Shown: positions 21,193 to 31,029 of the stretch, in pieces
Layout of the letters: every line of letters begins with the position of its first letter
Numbering within the stretch: the stretch's first letter is position 1
DNA from: Bacillus sp. JCM 19034
GTDB taxonomy: Bacteria > Bacillota > Bacilli > Bacillales > Bacillaceae_D
Length of the DNA stretch: 64,000 nucleotides
Reading direction: 5' to 3'
Assembly (NCBI RefSeq): GCF_001310635.1
Contig: NZ_BAXR01000004.1
Location: 62,001-126,000 of the forward strand
Notes under the pieces: model-generated
Database searches by the model: none
Told to the model about the DNA's origin: nothing
The model's input: the letters and a program-made list of their open reading frames with translations, nothing else
Translations under genes and position numbers: made by a program

Positions 21193-22585
21193 ATGCTTTG
21201 GTTAACGATTGATCGAAAATTAAAAGAGCCTTTAACAGCACAAATCTATACGCAAATGAAAGATAAGATACTACAGGCTGATTTAAAAGCAAATGAACGT
21301 TTACCTTCGACAAGGCAATTAGCGAGGGAGTTAAACGTCTCACGAAACATTATTATTGAAGCATATGAGAGATTACTAGCAGAAGGCTTCATTGAAACGC
21401 GTCGCGGCTCTGGTACATATGTTTCCTATGGTGCAAATTTTAGTGTACGTCGAGGTGAGGAGTTGATATTTAAGGAAGAACAACGAAGCAACGACGAACA
21501 TGACCTAATCAACTTCCGTTCAGGCATTCCAGATTTACGCCTATTTCCTCGTTCAACATGGGCTAAGCTTACTTATCATACAATTCATAATTGTTCCCAT
21601 ACTGTCTTCAGCTATGGGAACCCTGAGGGGTTACCGGATTTAAGGAAAAGTCTAGCTGCCTATTTATTGAAAGTACGAGGTGCCCAATGTCACCCTCATC
21701 AAATTGTCATTACTTCGGGGGCAACTCAAGCTTTAACACTTGTTGCTAAATTATTGCTATCAAAGGGCGATCACATCATTATGGAAGATCCGATTACAAA
21801 TGATATCCAATCTATCTTCGCTTCTAGTGGTGCACATATTCAAGGAATCCCTGTTGATCATAAAGGAATTAGAACAGATTTAATAGATTCATACATTCAA
21901 CCGAAAGCTATTTTTGTTACGCCTTCACATCAGTACTTTGGGGAGTACATTGCCAATCCAACGTCGTATTGAATTAATTCATTTAGCAAAAGAAACAAAC
22001 TGTTACATTGTTGAAGATGATTACGATAGTGAATTTCGTCATGAAGGCACACCGATCAGTTCATTACAAGGACTTGACCCGTCAAGAGTTATTTATATCG
22101 GTTCATTTAGTAAAATCTTATCGCCTGCCCTACGTATTGGCTATTTGGTGCTCCCGACACAACTAATCAATAAATGCCGTGAATATAAATGGTTCTCAGA
22201 TTTACACACACCTTCAGTGGAGCAGTTAACATTAGCCCAATTTATTCAAGACGGTTATTTAGAACGCCACATTCTTAAAATGAAAAAAGTATATAAAAAA
22301 CGAAGAGACTTTTTAATCCAATTAATGCATCAAACGTTTCCGAATCTCTTACAGATTTCAGGTCACTCGACTGGACTACATTTAATAGTTGAATGGAGCG
22401 GGCTAGTTATTACCGAAGATTTGATCAAAAAGGGGCATACGAACGGTGTTCGGATTTATCCAGTTGAAGACCACTCCATACATAAAGGACTCCATCTGAA
22501 TAAAATGATTCTAGGCTATGGACATTTAGACGAGGAAGAAATAAGTGAGGGAGTTCGACGCTTAGCTAAGACAGTAAAGGAATGA
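21193..22585 (+). CDS. MocR-family regulator (GntR HTH plus aminotransferase domain; frameshifted)
   Basis: A PLP-dependent transcription factor, about 464 residues after repair. The GntR winged helix covers about 10-75 (LPSTRQLARELNVSRNIIIEAYERL). A fold-type I aminotransferase-like domain follows, with the PLP-binding Lys in IGSFSKILSPALRIGY. The start is ATG at 21193, preceded by AGGAGAG. The frame breaks at 21936-21937: restoring SHQYPLGSTLPIQRR needs two bases (probably a CCC run reduced to C), or removal of one. It probably regulates the divergent EamA transporter gene. Confidence 0.85.
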
Positions 22586-22711
22586 TTAGGCGTTAACTAT
22601 TGAAAATCTTCTTACAGAAATCAATTGTTTCTATCGATCTTGATTATTTGTAAAATACTAATATAAACATGCCTGTAGTGCTACCTTTTATCAAATCACT
22701 AAACTCGAGGA

Positions 22712-23395
22712 GTGATCATCATGTATAAAGTGTTAATTATTGAAGATGACGTAACGATTTCATCCATTATTGAAAAAAGCCTACAAAAATGGGGGTTCAC
22801 TCCGAAAAGAATAGAGGTATTTTCAGATATTTTAACGCCTTTTCATTCATTCGAGCCCCATTTAATTTTATTAGACATTAATTTACCGTACTATGATGGT
22901 TTCTATTGGTGTACAAAAATTAGAGAACTATCTAATGTCCCTATTATGTTCATCTCATCAAGGGATACAGATGCTGATAAGATTAGAGCGATCACTCAAG
23001 GAGGAGATGATTATATCGAGAAACCGTTTTCTATTGATCTATTAATTGCAAAAATACAAGCAACCCTAAGGCGCTCATATTCCTATAATGACGAAACGTT
23101 GCATACTCTCCAATACAAAGACTTACTATTGCATCTAGATAAACAGCTAATTGTGACGAATCAGGATGAGATAGAATTAACGAAAAATGAATCGAAAATA
23201 TTAGCCATCCTCATACAACATAACGGAAATACCGTTACAAGGTCAAAAATCATGCAGACACTATGGGACAATGAGAGCTTTGTTGACGATAATACATTAA
23301 CGGTTAATATTACTCGTCTACGTCGAAAATTGAAGGAAATTAATGTAGAAGACTATATAAAGACAGTAAAAGGGGAAGGATATCGTTTATCATGA
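22712..23395 (+). CDS. BceR-like OmpR-family response regulator
   Basis: A 227-residue response regulator with a receiver domain (EDD near 10, phospho-acceptor Asp in LILLDINLP near 54, Lys in EKPF near 104) and a C-terminal OmpR winged helix (about 130-226, with DDNTLTVNITRLRRKL). It is the first gene of a Bce-type peptide-antibiotic module; its stop overlaps the kinase start. The first residues may be MYKVLIIEDD, since an ATG two codons upstream is also possible. Confidence 0.92.
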   Translation: MIIMYKVLIIEDDVTISSIIEKSLQKWGFTPKRIEVFSDILTPFHSFEPHLILLDINLPYYDGFYWCTKIRELSNVPIMFISSRDTDADKIRAITQGGDDYIEKPFSIDLLIAKIQATLRRSYSYNDETLHTLQYKDLLLHLDKQLIVTNQDEIELTKNESKILAILIQHNGNTVTRSKIMQTLWDNESFVDDNTLTVNITRLRRKLKEINVEDYIKTVKGEGYRLS

Positions 23396-24419
23396 ATATT
23401 CGCCTCTATATTAAAGAGCGTTGGCTTACCTTGCTATTCTTTTTACTAGTTACACTATTTACATACAGTGTATATAAATTGGATACGAGTCTAACTCTCA
23501 CTCAAACTAGTGAAGCATACATTTTGATGGGCTGGCTTCTATTTTTATGTGTATTTTCCTTACTTGATTACGTGATTCTAACTCAGCGTGTAAAAAAAAT
23601 AAATCAATTTTCTGAATTACATGCTTCTAACGCTGAATTAGAAGATTTCACTTACCCACTTGATGCCACTTTAGCGAAGCAAATTGAGAAGGTCGTTTAT
23701 GAGCTTGAAACCTATCGAAATGAGATCGAGACAAGAACGGCAGAGGAGCTAGACTTTATTACAAAGTGGATTCACGACATCAAAGTTCCTATCGCAGCTG
23801 CAAGGCTTATAATAGAATCAGAAGAGGAAACATTACCACCAAATCTATATGATTCCATCTCCCGTGAACTTTTTTCAATTGAGGAATCAGCACAGAGAGT
23901 TTTTATGAAATGAAATCAAGACGTTTTCATGAGGATTACAAAATTGCTCCTACATCGACGAGGAAATTGATCGCTCATTCTTTAAAAGCATATTCTAGCT
24001 TTTTCAGCCGTAAAAAAATCGAGATAGCAATCGTCGGCGACGATAAGACAGTATTAACAGATGAAAAATGGAGTGGATATATAATATCTCAATTCATTTC
24101 AAATGCTGTTAAATACTCTCCTGTTAGTGGTAGTATTCAAATTAAAACGATTGCTAAAGAAGACGAAACGATCCTGTCAATATGGAATAGTGGGAACGGA
24201 ATTTTAGAGAAAGATTTAGAGCAAATTTTTCAAAAAGGTTATACCGGAAGTGAACATCGTACTGGTTTGAAAGCTACAGGCTATGGTTTGTACTTATCGA
24301 AAAAAATAAGCGACATGCTTGGACACCGAATTACCGTACATTCAGTCTATAACCAATATGCTGAATTTTGCCTTCACTTTACTCATAACGAAACCGTTTA
24401 TGATGTGACAAAAATGTAA
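23392..24419 (+). CDS. BceS-like intramembrane-sensing histidine kinase (one frameshift)
   Basis: A 342-residue kinase with two N-terminal membrane segments (about 13-32 and 43-63), joined by a very short outside loop, as expected for intramembrane-sensing kinases that read the state of a partner ABC transporter. The phospho-acceptor is in FITKWIHDIKVP, and the ATPase domain has FISNAVKYSP and TGYGLYLSKKI. The frame breaks in the T5 run at 23900-23904; one base turns RVFMK-stop into RVFYEMKSRRFHEDY. It overlaps the regulator gene by four bases. Confidence 0.87.
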
Positions 24420-24508
24420 GGTTGTCGGTCATGCTGTAAGATAAATCGATTTCTCCCTGTACAACCGTACGTTAAAGTAAGATCAAAAGGAATGTTGGAG
24501 GGAGAAAA

Positions 24509-25267
24509 GTGAAAATTGTATCAGTTGAGAACATTAGTAAAACATATGGTTCAAAGAAATCTAAACAAATGTATCAAGCGTTAAAGAATATCAGCTTTGA
24601 TGTTTACGAAGGAGAGTTTATCGGTATTATGGGGGCATCAGGCTCAGGAAAAACGACTCTCCTCAATTTGCTCGGTACACTTGATAAGCCCACTTCAGGA
24701 ACGTACCAATTAAATGGGCAACTCATTACAAAATTAAAGAAAAAGCAACTGGCTGAATACCGAATGAGCAATATCGGCTTTATCTTTCAAGATTATAATT
24801 TGCTTGAAACGATGACTTTAAAGGAAAATATTATCCTTCCCCTCTCATTAAAAGGGGTGTCTGTTAAAATCATTGATGAAAAGCTACAACCGTTAGTAAC
24901 TGATCTTGGGATAAAAGATATTTTAAATAAATACCCTTACGAAGTTTCCGGCGGTCAGCAACAACGTGCAGCAGCTTGTCGAGCATTAATTACAGAACCG
25001 AAGCTCATTCTTGCGGATGAACCTACCGGAAGTTTAGATTCTAAATCTAGTAAAGATCTTCTCAAGCTTTTTACTCACATTCATCAAAGATATAAATCGA
25101 CCATACTCATGGTTACACACGATGTATTTGCTGCTAGCTATTGTGAAAAAATTATGTTTATCCACGACGGTGAGATTTATAATGAACTGCACGCTGGTAA
25201 TGATAAAAAGCAATTTTTCGACTCGATTCTGGATGTGATGAGCGTGCTAGGGGGAGAACGAGCATGA
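24509..25267 (+). CDS. BceA-like ABC transporter ATP-binding protein
   Basis: A 252-residue ATPase of the peptide resistance/macrolide exporter group. Walker A is GASGSGKTT (about 44-52), the signature is VSGGQQQRAAACRAL, Walker B is LILADEPTGSLDS, and the H-loop is VTHD. The start is GTG at 24509 after GGAGGGAG. It overlaps bceB-like by four bases, which shows translational coupling. With its permease it would free lipid-linked wall precursors from peptide antibiotics and signal flux to the kinase (family knowledge). Confidence 0.93.
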   Translation: MKIVSVENISKTYGSKKSKQMYQALKNISFDVYEGEFIGIMGASGSGKTTLLNLLGTLDKPTSGTYQLNGQLITKLKKKQLAEYRMSNIGFIFQDYNLLETMTLKENIILPLSLKGVSVKIIDEKLQPLVTDLGIKDILNKYPYEVSGGQQQRAAACRALITEPKLILADEPTGSLDSKSSKDLLKLFTHIHQRYKSTILMVTHDVFAASYCEKIMFIHDGEIYNELHAGNDKKQFFDSILDVMSVLGGERA

Positions 25268-27225
25268 ATCTTTTTACCTTGGCTCTACGCAACATCAAAC
25301 GTCACTTTCATAAATACGTCATGTATGTATTCTCTTTAAGTTTCAGTGTTTTCACTGCATATTCGTTTTTGGCGTTACTTTTTAACGAGCAAATCAAGCA
25401 TGCCTTTACACATGACAACCGGTACCAGTCCTTTTTGATTAGCTTTGGTGTGATCATCATCGTATTTATTTTCTTTTTCCTTATAAGTTCAAATAATAGC
25501 TTTATTAAGGCACGGAAAAAAGAAATTTCTACGTATTCGTTATTCGGTATGCCCAATCATAAGATCGGACTCCTTTTATTTATCGAAACAATGATCATTG
25601 GATCTTTAACACTTCTTATCGGAATTGGTTTAGGGGTGTTCTTTTCAAAGTTAACAGCCATGCTGCTACTTAATATGTCTCTCTCTTCTTATACAGATGA
25701 CATTGGGTTTACAATCACGATAGAATCAATCCTCATTACTACTAGCTTGTTTTTGATCATTTTTTCGATTATGGGCCTAGCAGGTCTTCGAGTGATTCAT
25801 AAGTTTCAATTGGTCGACTTATTTAAAGCTGACAAAGTGGCTGAGACCAAAACAAAAGGTTCTTATTTCGGTTTAGTGCTATCCATTGCTTTGATTACCA
25901 CTGGCTATGTACTAGCCTTTTCAAGTGACCCACAAAAAGTGTTTCAATACTCTCTTGTTATTTTACTTCTTGTGATCACAGGAACATACCTGTTCTTCTG
26001 GTCAGGATTAGCAAAAGTGCTGCATCTACTAAAAAAAATCAAAAAGATGTATTACAAGGGCGATGCGTTAATCTCAATATCCGCTTTATCCCATCGCACC
26101 CTTACGATCTCATCATTGATGGCTACGATTGCCGTTCTTTCCGCTGTTGCTACAACAGCAATTGCAACAGGTTATACATTATACAGTAACATAGAACAAA
26201 ACACATATAATACCGTTGGTTATGATTTGCATTTTTATAACGACAATCCCGATCTTGTTTCAAAGGTTCATACTATATTTGAAAACCATGAAATAGATGT
26301 AATTGATCAATATTCAATGCCTTTACAAACAGTTGAACCAAACATGTCCGATATTTATGGTTCATATACAAAGCATCATTATATTAATTCTAATCAGCAC
26401 TATTTTCGAATATACAATGAAACGACCTTTCATGAATTTCTTTCCTTATCAAAAAGAAAAGATGTAGACATCGTTTCATTAAAGAATGGAGAAGCGTTAT
26501 ATGTAAGATCATTTGTTTCTGAAGAACTAGAAGAAGCGATTATTGGGGAAGAACTATTTTTCTCTGAAGAGATCCTTACAATCACTTCTGCTCTTAGTCT
26601 AGATATCGGTCTATTCGGAGCACTCGATATGCTTGTCATTGGTGACGATGATTATGATCACCTCATGGCAGTTGGTGATATACATACGACGGATGGCTAT
26701 GCATATATGATTAACTACGAACAAGCTTTGTCATCAACGGATTTAAATGCTGAATTAAATGAGCTGTTACAAAATAACGACGTATGGGGATACCGTCTCG
26801 CTTTAAATCACTATATTGAGGCAATGGAGACATTTGGACTTATCCTCTTTATCGGTTTATTCTTAAGTGTCATGATCATTCTTATGACAGCAAGCTTGAT
26901 ATACTTCAAACAAGTCACAGCAGCAGAAGAGGAAAAACATCAGTTTCTCATCCTACGTAAAATCGGAATGAGTAAACAAATCGAAAGGAAAGTAATATCG
27001 AATCGTTTACTGCCGATATTTTTCATACCACTTGTGCTCGGTATTCTCCATAGTGTATTTGCGATGAAAACAGCAGACACCGTCGTCTTTCTTTATATGA
27101 TTGAAATGGAGAACTCCTATCTAATCGTCTTATTGTCCTCAGCTATTATGTACGCTGTTTACACAATTATCTATTGTATTTTTTATTTCATTACAAAAAG
27201 GCAATATGCCGAATTGTACAATTAG
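25264..27225 (+). CDS. BceB-like ABC transporter permease
   Basis: A 653-residue permease with the Bce topology: four N-terminal membrane segments, a middle group, a large extracellular domain (about 310-510) and C-terminal segments. FtsX-like regions are visible near the start (ARKKEISTYSLFGMP) and near the end (EEEKHQFLILRKIGMS). The large outside domain is what recognises peptide antibiotics in this family. The frame is intact. It ends the four-gene module and is followed by a strong terminator. Confidence 0.92.
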   Translation: MNLFTLALRNIKRHFHKYVMYVFSLSFSVFTAYSFLALLFNEQIKHAFTHDNRYQSFLISFGVIIIVFIFFFLISSNNSFIKARKKEISTYSLFGMPNHKIGLLLFIETMIIGSLTLLIGIGLGVFFSKLTAMLLLNMSLSSYTDDIGFTITIESILITTSLFLIIFSIMGLAGLRVIHKFQLVDLFKADKVAETKTKGSYFGLVLSIALITTGYVLAFSSDPQKVFQYSLVILLLVITGTYLFFWSGLAKVLHLLKKIKKMYYKGDALISISALSHRTLTISSLMATIAVLSAVATTAIATGYTLYSNIEQNTYNTVGYDLHFYNDNPDLVSKVHTIFENHEIDVIDQYSMPLQTVEPNMSDIYGSYTKHHYINSNQHYFRIYNETTFHEFLSLSKRKDVDIVSLKNGEALYVRSFVSEELEEAIIGEELFFSEEILTITSALSLDIGLFGALDMLVIGDDDYDHLMAVGDIHTTDGYAYMINYEQALSSTDLNAELNELLQNNDVWGYRLALNHYIEAMETFGLILFIGLFLSVMIILMTASLIYFKQVTAAEEEKHQFLILRKIGMSKQIERKVISNRLLPIFFIPLVLGILHSVFAMKTADTVVFLYMIEMENSYLIVLLSSAIMYAVYTIIYCIFYFITKRQYAELYN

Positions 27226-27235
27226 GGTAAATAGT

Positions 27236-27273
27236 AAACGCTAGCCAAGAAATCTCATTCTTGGCTAGCGTTT
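27236..27273 (+). terminator. Terminator of the Bce-type module
   Basis: AAACGCTAGCCAAGAA and TTCTTGGCTAGCGTTT are exact complements around a six-base loop, followed by T-rich sequence. It lies between the convergent permease and AraR-like genes and may serve both. Confidence 0.9.
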
Positions 27274-27305
27274 ATTCTGCAGCATGAATTACATTTAGTC
27301 ATTTC

Positions 27306-28402
27306 TTATAGTGATTTTGTTGATTTACGGATCACTAATTCGGGCTCAAATACAACCGAGTCAAAGCTCTCACTTTTTGGCTCATGTTTGTGCTCGATCA
27401 AATGATGAATGGCCTCACCCGCAGCATATCCCATTGCATCTTGAGGATGGTGAATCGTCGTTACTTTTACTTCCGATGCAACTGATAACATAGAATTATC
27501 ATATCCAACTATTGAAATGTTATCAGGTACTTTCAGCTTCAACTCCCGAATCACATCTAATAGTAAAATGACAAGCTCATCGTTATAACAGACGATAGCA
27601 GTCGGTCGATTAGAGCCCATCAACTTTTTTCTGAGCTCCTGTAAAGGGTATTCTTTTTTCGTTTCCGTTGTATACGTAATGATATGACTTGGATGTAACG
27701 ACAACCCTTTTTCTCGATGAGCCTTTATAAAGCCTTTCATTCGGTTCATACCTTGAACATCATCGTTTTTAAAAAAACCGATGATATTCCTGTGATTGCA
27801 GTCAATTAGATGCTTCGTTTGAATATAGCCGCCCAATTCATCATTTAATACAATATGAAAAGGTGCTAACTCCTCATAATAAGCATGTACCATTACATAT
27901 GGAATTCCTAAGCGTTCTATATTTAAATAACTACTAATGTTCGGATTTGGAAATGCACTCTTTGTAGGCTCGACAATTAATCCGTCAAACTTTTGGGAAA
28001 TGACCTTTTCCAAACAACGACGTTCTTGTTCGAGATCATTATTTGTGCTAAAAACGCTTACATTGTAACCGTAAGAACTTAAGTAACTCTCCGCTCCTCT
28101 AATAATCGTCGGAAAGATATAGTCGTTGAAATAAGTCATTATAACAGCAATGTTTTTATTAGTGGATGTTTTTTCATTTAATTTAGATAATGAGCGATCT
28201 GCACAAAAAGAACCAGCACCCTGCTTCTTATAAATCCAACCTTCATAAACTAAATCATCAATTGCTTTTCGTATAGTATGACGACTTAATTGAAACCGCT
28301 TCATAAGCTCACTTTCAGAACCTATTTTTGATGAGGCTCTATACATCCATTTTCTATCTTAGATTTTATATAATTTTTTACTATACTATATTTAGTTGCC
28401 AT
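27306..28402 (-). CDS. AraR-like GntR/LacI-type repressor (one frameshift)
   Basis: A 365-residue repressor with a GntR-family winged helix at the N-terminus (ESELMKRFQLSRHTIRKAI) and a LacI-type periplasmic-binding-like sugar domain (NKNIAVIMTYFNDYIFPTII onward), the same architecture as the Bacillus arabinose repressor. The frame breaks in the T5 run at 28325-28329. Adding one base fuses a 26-codon start segment, beginning ATG at 28402 after TGAGGTG, to the rest. The palindromes upstream of the importer at 32462-32475 and 32570-32583 are the likely targets. The inducer may be arabinose or an oligosaccharide (inference). Confidence 0.85.
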
Positions 28403-28484
28403 AACACACCTCAAATAGTCATGCTGCTCATTACTTGATGTATTGGTAATTTAGCGTAGACTTCATTGCCTCTTTTTATATTTC

Positions 28485-28517
28485 AAAGGAACAATAATCT
28501 ACGAATATTGTTCCTTT
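28485..28517 (-). terminator. Terminator at end of yesL-like gene
   Basis: AAAGGAACAATA and TATTGTTCCTTT form a stem that overlaps the stop codon of the YesL-like gene. It ends the importer operon before the repressor gene. Confidence 0.7.
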
Positions 28518-29123
28518 GTTGCTTTCATCTCTAATTTTTCTAGGCTACGGTGAAAGAACCACATCATCATATACGACAACACACTTCCAGTAAAGAAGAT
28601 TAGAACTGTCGGAAATGATAATGAAAGATAAATTGACGTCCATACTAATAGTAATAATACTACACATAGATGTGCTCTCCCAATCATAAACTGGATACAC
28701 TTAATTACTATCTCTTTTGTTCCTCCAGTAAAATGGACAGAGACCGGAAGCAATGTCACTATAAAAAGGAAGTAAAGAAGAACCATGATTATATAAGACA
28801 GCACGACAATAATCGGAATATCAGTACCGGCTGCAACGATAACGCGGTAATTGAGGTACAATACACCACCAATTAAAGCTATCACCCAACCAAATAGATT
28901 CGCCTTTAGAAAGACCTGTTTATAAATCGACCAAAACGTTCGGAAAACAGCGTTATGCTGTTCTCCTCGTACCCATTTTCGAACAACTGCAAACATTGCA
29001 ATTGTTGCTGGAAAAAAGCCGACTACAAAAAGACCAATTGCTGAAAATCCGATCCATATTAAATTCAAAAAGGGCGAACCTTGATATCAAACGAAAGACT
29101 TGATCGATCTTTTCCATAACCAT
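28499..29123 (-). CDS. YesL family (DUF624) membrane protein (one frameshift)
   Basis: A 207-residue membrane protein with about five hydrophobic segments. The FFPATIAMFAVVRKWVRGE motif is characteristic of the DUF624/YesL family, which is found next to carbohydrate ABC importers in Firmicutes; its function is not known. The start is ATG at 29123 (or 29117) after GGGGAG. The frame breaks in the A5 run at 29067-29071, here by one base too many: removing it gives ISRFALLNLIWIGFSA. This is the only insertion-type break I found in the window. Confidence 0.8.
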
Positions 29124-29162
29124 TGGTCAGTCTCCCCTTCCTTTCTAATAAAGCTTTACCAA

Positions 29163-30017
29163 TTAACCTTTCACCCCACCAGACGTTAATCCTTCTATAA
29201 AGAACCTCTGGAAGAATAAGAATAGAATGATAATAGGAATAATACTTAAAACTGATCCGGAAAATAATATTTGATAATTATTTCCATAAGGAGTTAAAAG
29301 TGTAGCTAACCCTATTGGTAAAGTAAACATATCGTTAGAACGTAAAACAAGTAATGGCCATAGGAAATTGTTCCAGCTTGTGAGACCCTGTAATATAGCC
29401 ATTGCAGCAAATGACGGCAGCATTAAAGGTGCCATAATTTTGAAGAATATTCCATATTCCGTACAACCATCAACACGAGCCGATTCCATTAATTCTTTTG
29501 GTAGCCCCAAGCAATACTGTCTAAAGAAAAAGACAGCTATTGGTGCAACGATTAATGGCAGCATAACAGCGAAATAAGAATCGACTAGGCCCAATGTAGT
29601 CATGATGCGGAAAAGTGGTAACATTAAAATTTCAAATGGGATCATTAGGATTAAAAGAACGAGTACAAAGATAAATCCCTTTCCTTTAAAGTCATAGAGA
29701 GCCAATGCATACCCAACCATCGACGAGAAAAGAAGTGACAACCCAATAAGCACACCTGATACGATGAGACTATTCACATACCATTGCCAATAACCACTTC
29801 CTTCAGCTCCAAAGAGAGCATTATAATTCTCAAAGTCCCAATTAGAAAAGAATAGGTCCGCTGTCAATCCATAACGCATTAGATCTGATGCTGGACTAAA
29901 TGAAGCAACAATTAATGCTATAACAGGAAACAGAGCAATAATCGCTACACCTGTAAATAACAAAACGAGCAATGTACTAATTAGTTTCTCTTTTGGTTTT
30001 TTATCCATGTTTTTCAT
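29163..30017 (-). CDS. Carbohydrate ABC transporter permease (MalG-type)
   Basis: A 284-residue inner-membrane permease with six predicted segments and the conserved EAA loop, ESARVDGCTEYGIFFKIMAPLMLP. With the MalF-type partner, whose stop overlaps this start by one base, it forms the channel for the solute-binding protein encoded upstream. No ATPase is encoded here; a shared MsmX-type ATPase elsewhere is usual in Bacillus (inference). Confidence 0.93.
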   Translation of the reverse strand: MKNMDKKPKEKLISTLLVLLFTGVAIIALFPVIALIVASFSPASDLMRYGLTADLFFSNWDFENYNALFGAEGSGYWQWYVNSLIVSGVLIGLSLLFSSMVGYALALYDFKGKGFIFVLVLLILMIPFEILMLPLFRIMTTLGLVDSYFAVMLPLIVAPIAVFFFRQYCLGLPKELMESARVDGCTEYGIFFKIMAPLMLPSFAAMAILQGLTSWNNFLWPLLVLRSNDMFTLPIGLATLLTPYGNNYQILFSGSVLSIIPIIILFLFFQRFFIEGLTSGGVKG

Positions 30018-30955
30018 TATGAATCACCCTTTTTAAATGCACCAGTTGCGAATAATTGAATGACACTCACGATAAAGATAACGATTAAGAGAACAACTCC
30101 AACAGCGGCCCCAAATCCCATATCATTACGTTGAATACCTTCTACATAAATATAACCAACTACTGATAAAGCAATATTACCTGGAGAACTTGTTTCAAAG
30201 AAAACGAAACTCTCCTCAAACATTCTAAAACCATTAATAGTTGTAATCGTTGTTAAGAAGATAACAATTGGCCTTATCGCTGGGAAGGTAACATTTTTGA
30301 ATTTTTGCCATGTGTTCGCCCCATCGATATCTGCTGCTTCATATACATCTTTACTCACATTTTGTAGTGCCGCTAAGAAGTAGAGGACATTAACTCCAAT
30401 CCATCTCCATGAAGCTAGGAAAACCATTAAAAACATCGCAGACCATGAATTATAACGCCAATCAACTGGATTTAATCCAAAAAGTTGTAGCACTTGATTA
30501 GCGAACGCGTTATCAGAATCTCCAAAGATTATTCGGAAAATCGTACCAGCAACGATGACTGATGTTAAAGCTGGGATAAAGATAGATGCACGAAACAAGT
30601 TTGTAAACTTCATTAACCGATGATTTAAAAAGATCGCAAATATCATCGGAAGAACCGTTAAAATAATGACAGTAAGAATGACATAAACCGTCGTGTTTTG
30701 TAATGCCGTATAAAAAGTAGGATTAAAAACTCGTTGATAGTTCGCCATTCCTACATATTCAACTTGACCTGGCAAAACTCTTTGAAAACTCATGTTCACT
30801 GCACTTATAAATGGATAAAGAAATAAAACTAAAAATGAAATAATGAAAGGAGAAACAAAAATATAAGGTGCTGCTTTTTTTGAATATAAAATGTTAAACC
30901 GTTTATTAGTTGGCCCTAAAGCTTGTTTCTCTTCTTTAACGGAAGTCGTTTTCAC
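30017..30955 (-). CDS. Carbohydrate ABC transporter permease (MalF-type)
   Basis: A 312-residue permease with six membrane segments. The EAA loop reads YEAADIDGANTWQKFKNVTFPAIRP. The start is GTG at 30955 after GGAGGGC. It lies between the solute-binding protein gene and the MalG-type gene in one minus-strand operon. Confidence 0.93.
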   Translation of the reverse strand: MKTTSVKEEKQALGPTNKRFNILYSKKAAPYIFVSPFIISFLVLFLYPFISAVNMSFQRVLPGQVEYVGMANYQRVFNPTFYTALQNTTVYVILTVIILTVLPMIFAIFLNHRLMKFTNLFRASIFIPALTSVIVAGTIFRIIFGDSDNAFANQVLQLFGLNPVDWRYNSWSAMFLMVFLASWRWIGVNVLYFLAALQNVSKDVYEAADIDGANTWQKFKNVTFPAIRPIVIFLTTITTINGFRMFEESFVFFETSSPGNIALSVVGYIYVEGIQRNDMGFGAAVGVVLLIVIFIVSVIQLFATGAFKKGDS

Positions 30956-31029
30956 TTTTTGCCCTCCTCAACAAAATTATATCCTAAGGAGAAGCATGCG
31001 TAACCTTCTCCTTAGGAACTATTTGAAAA

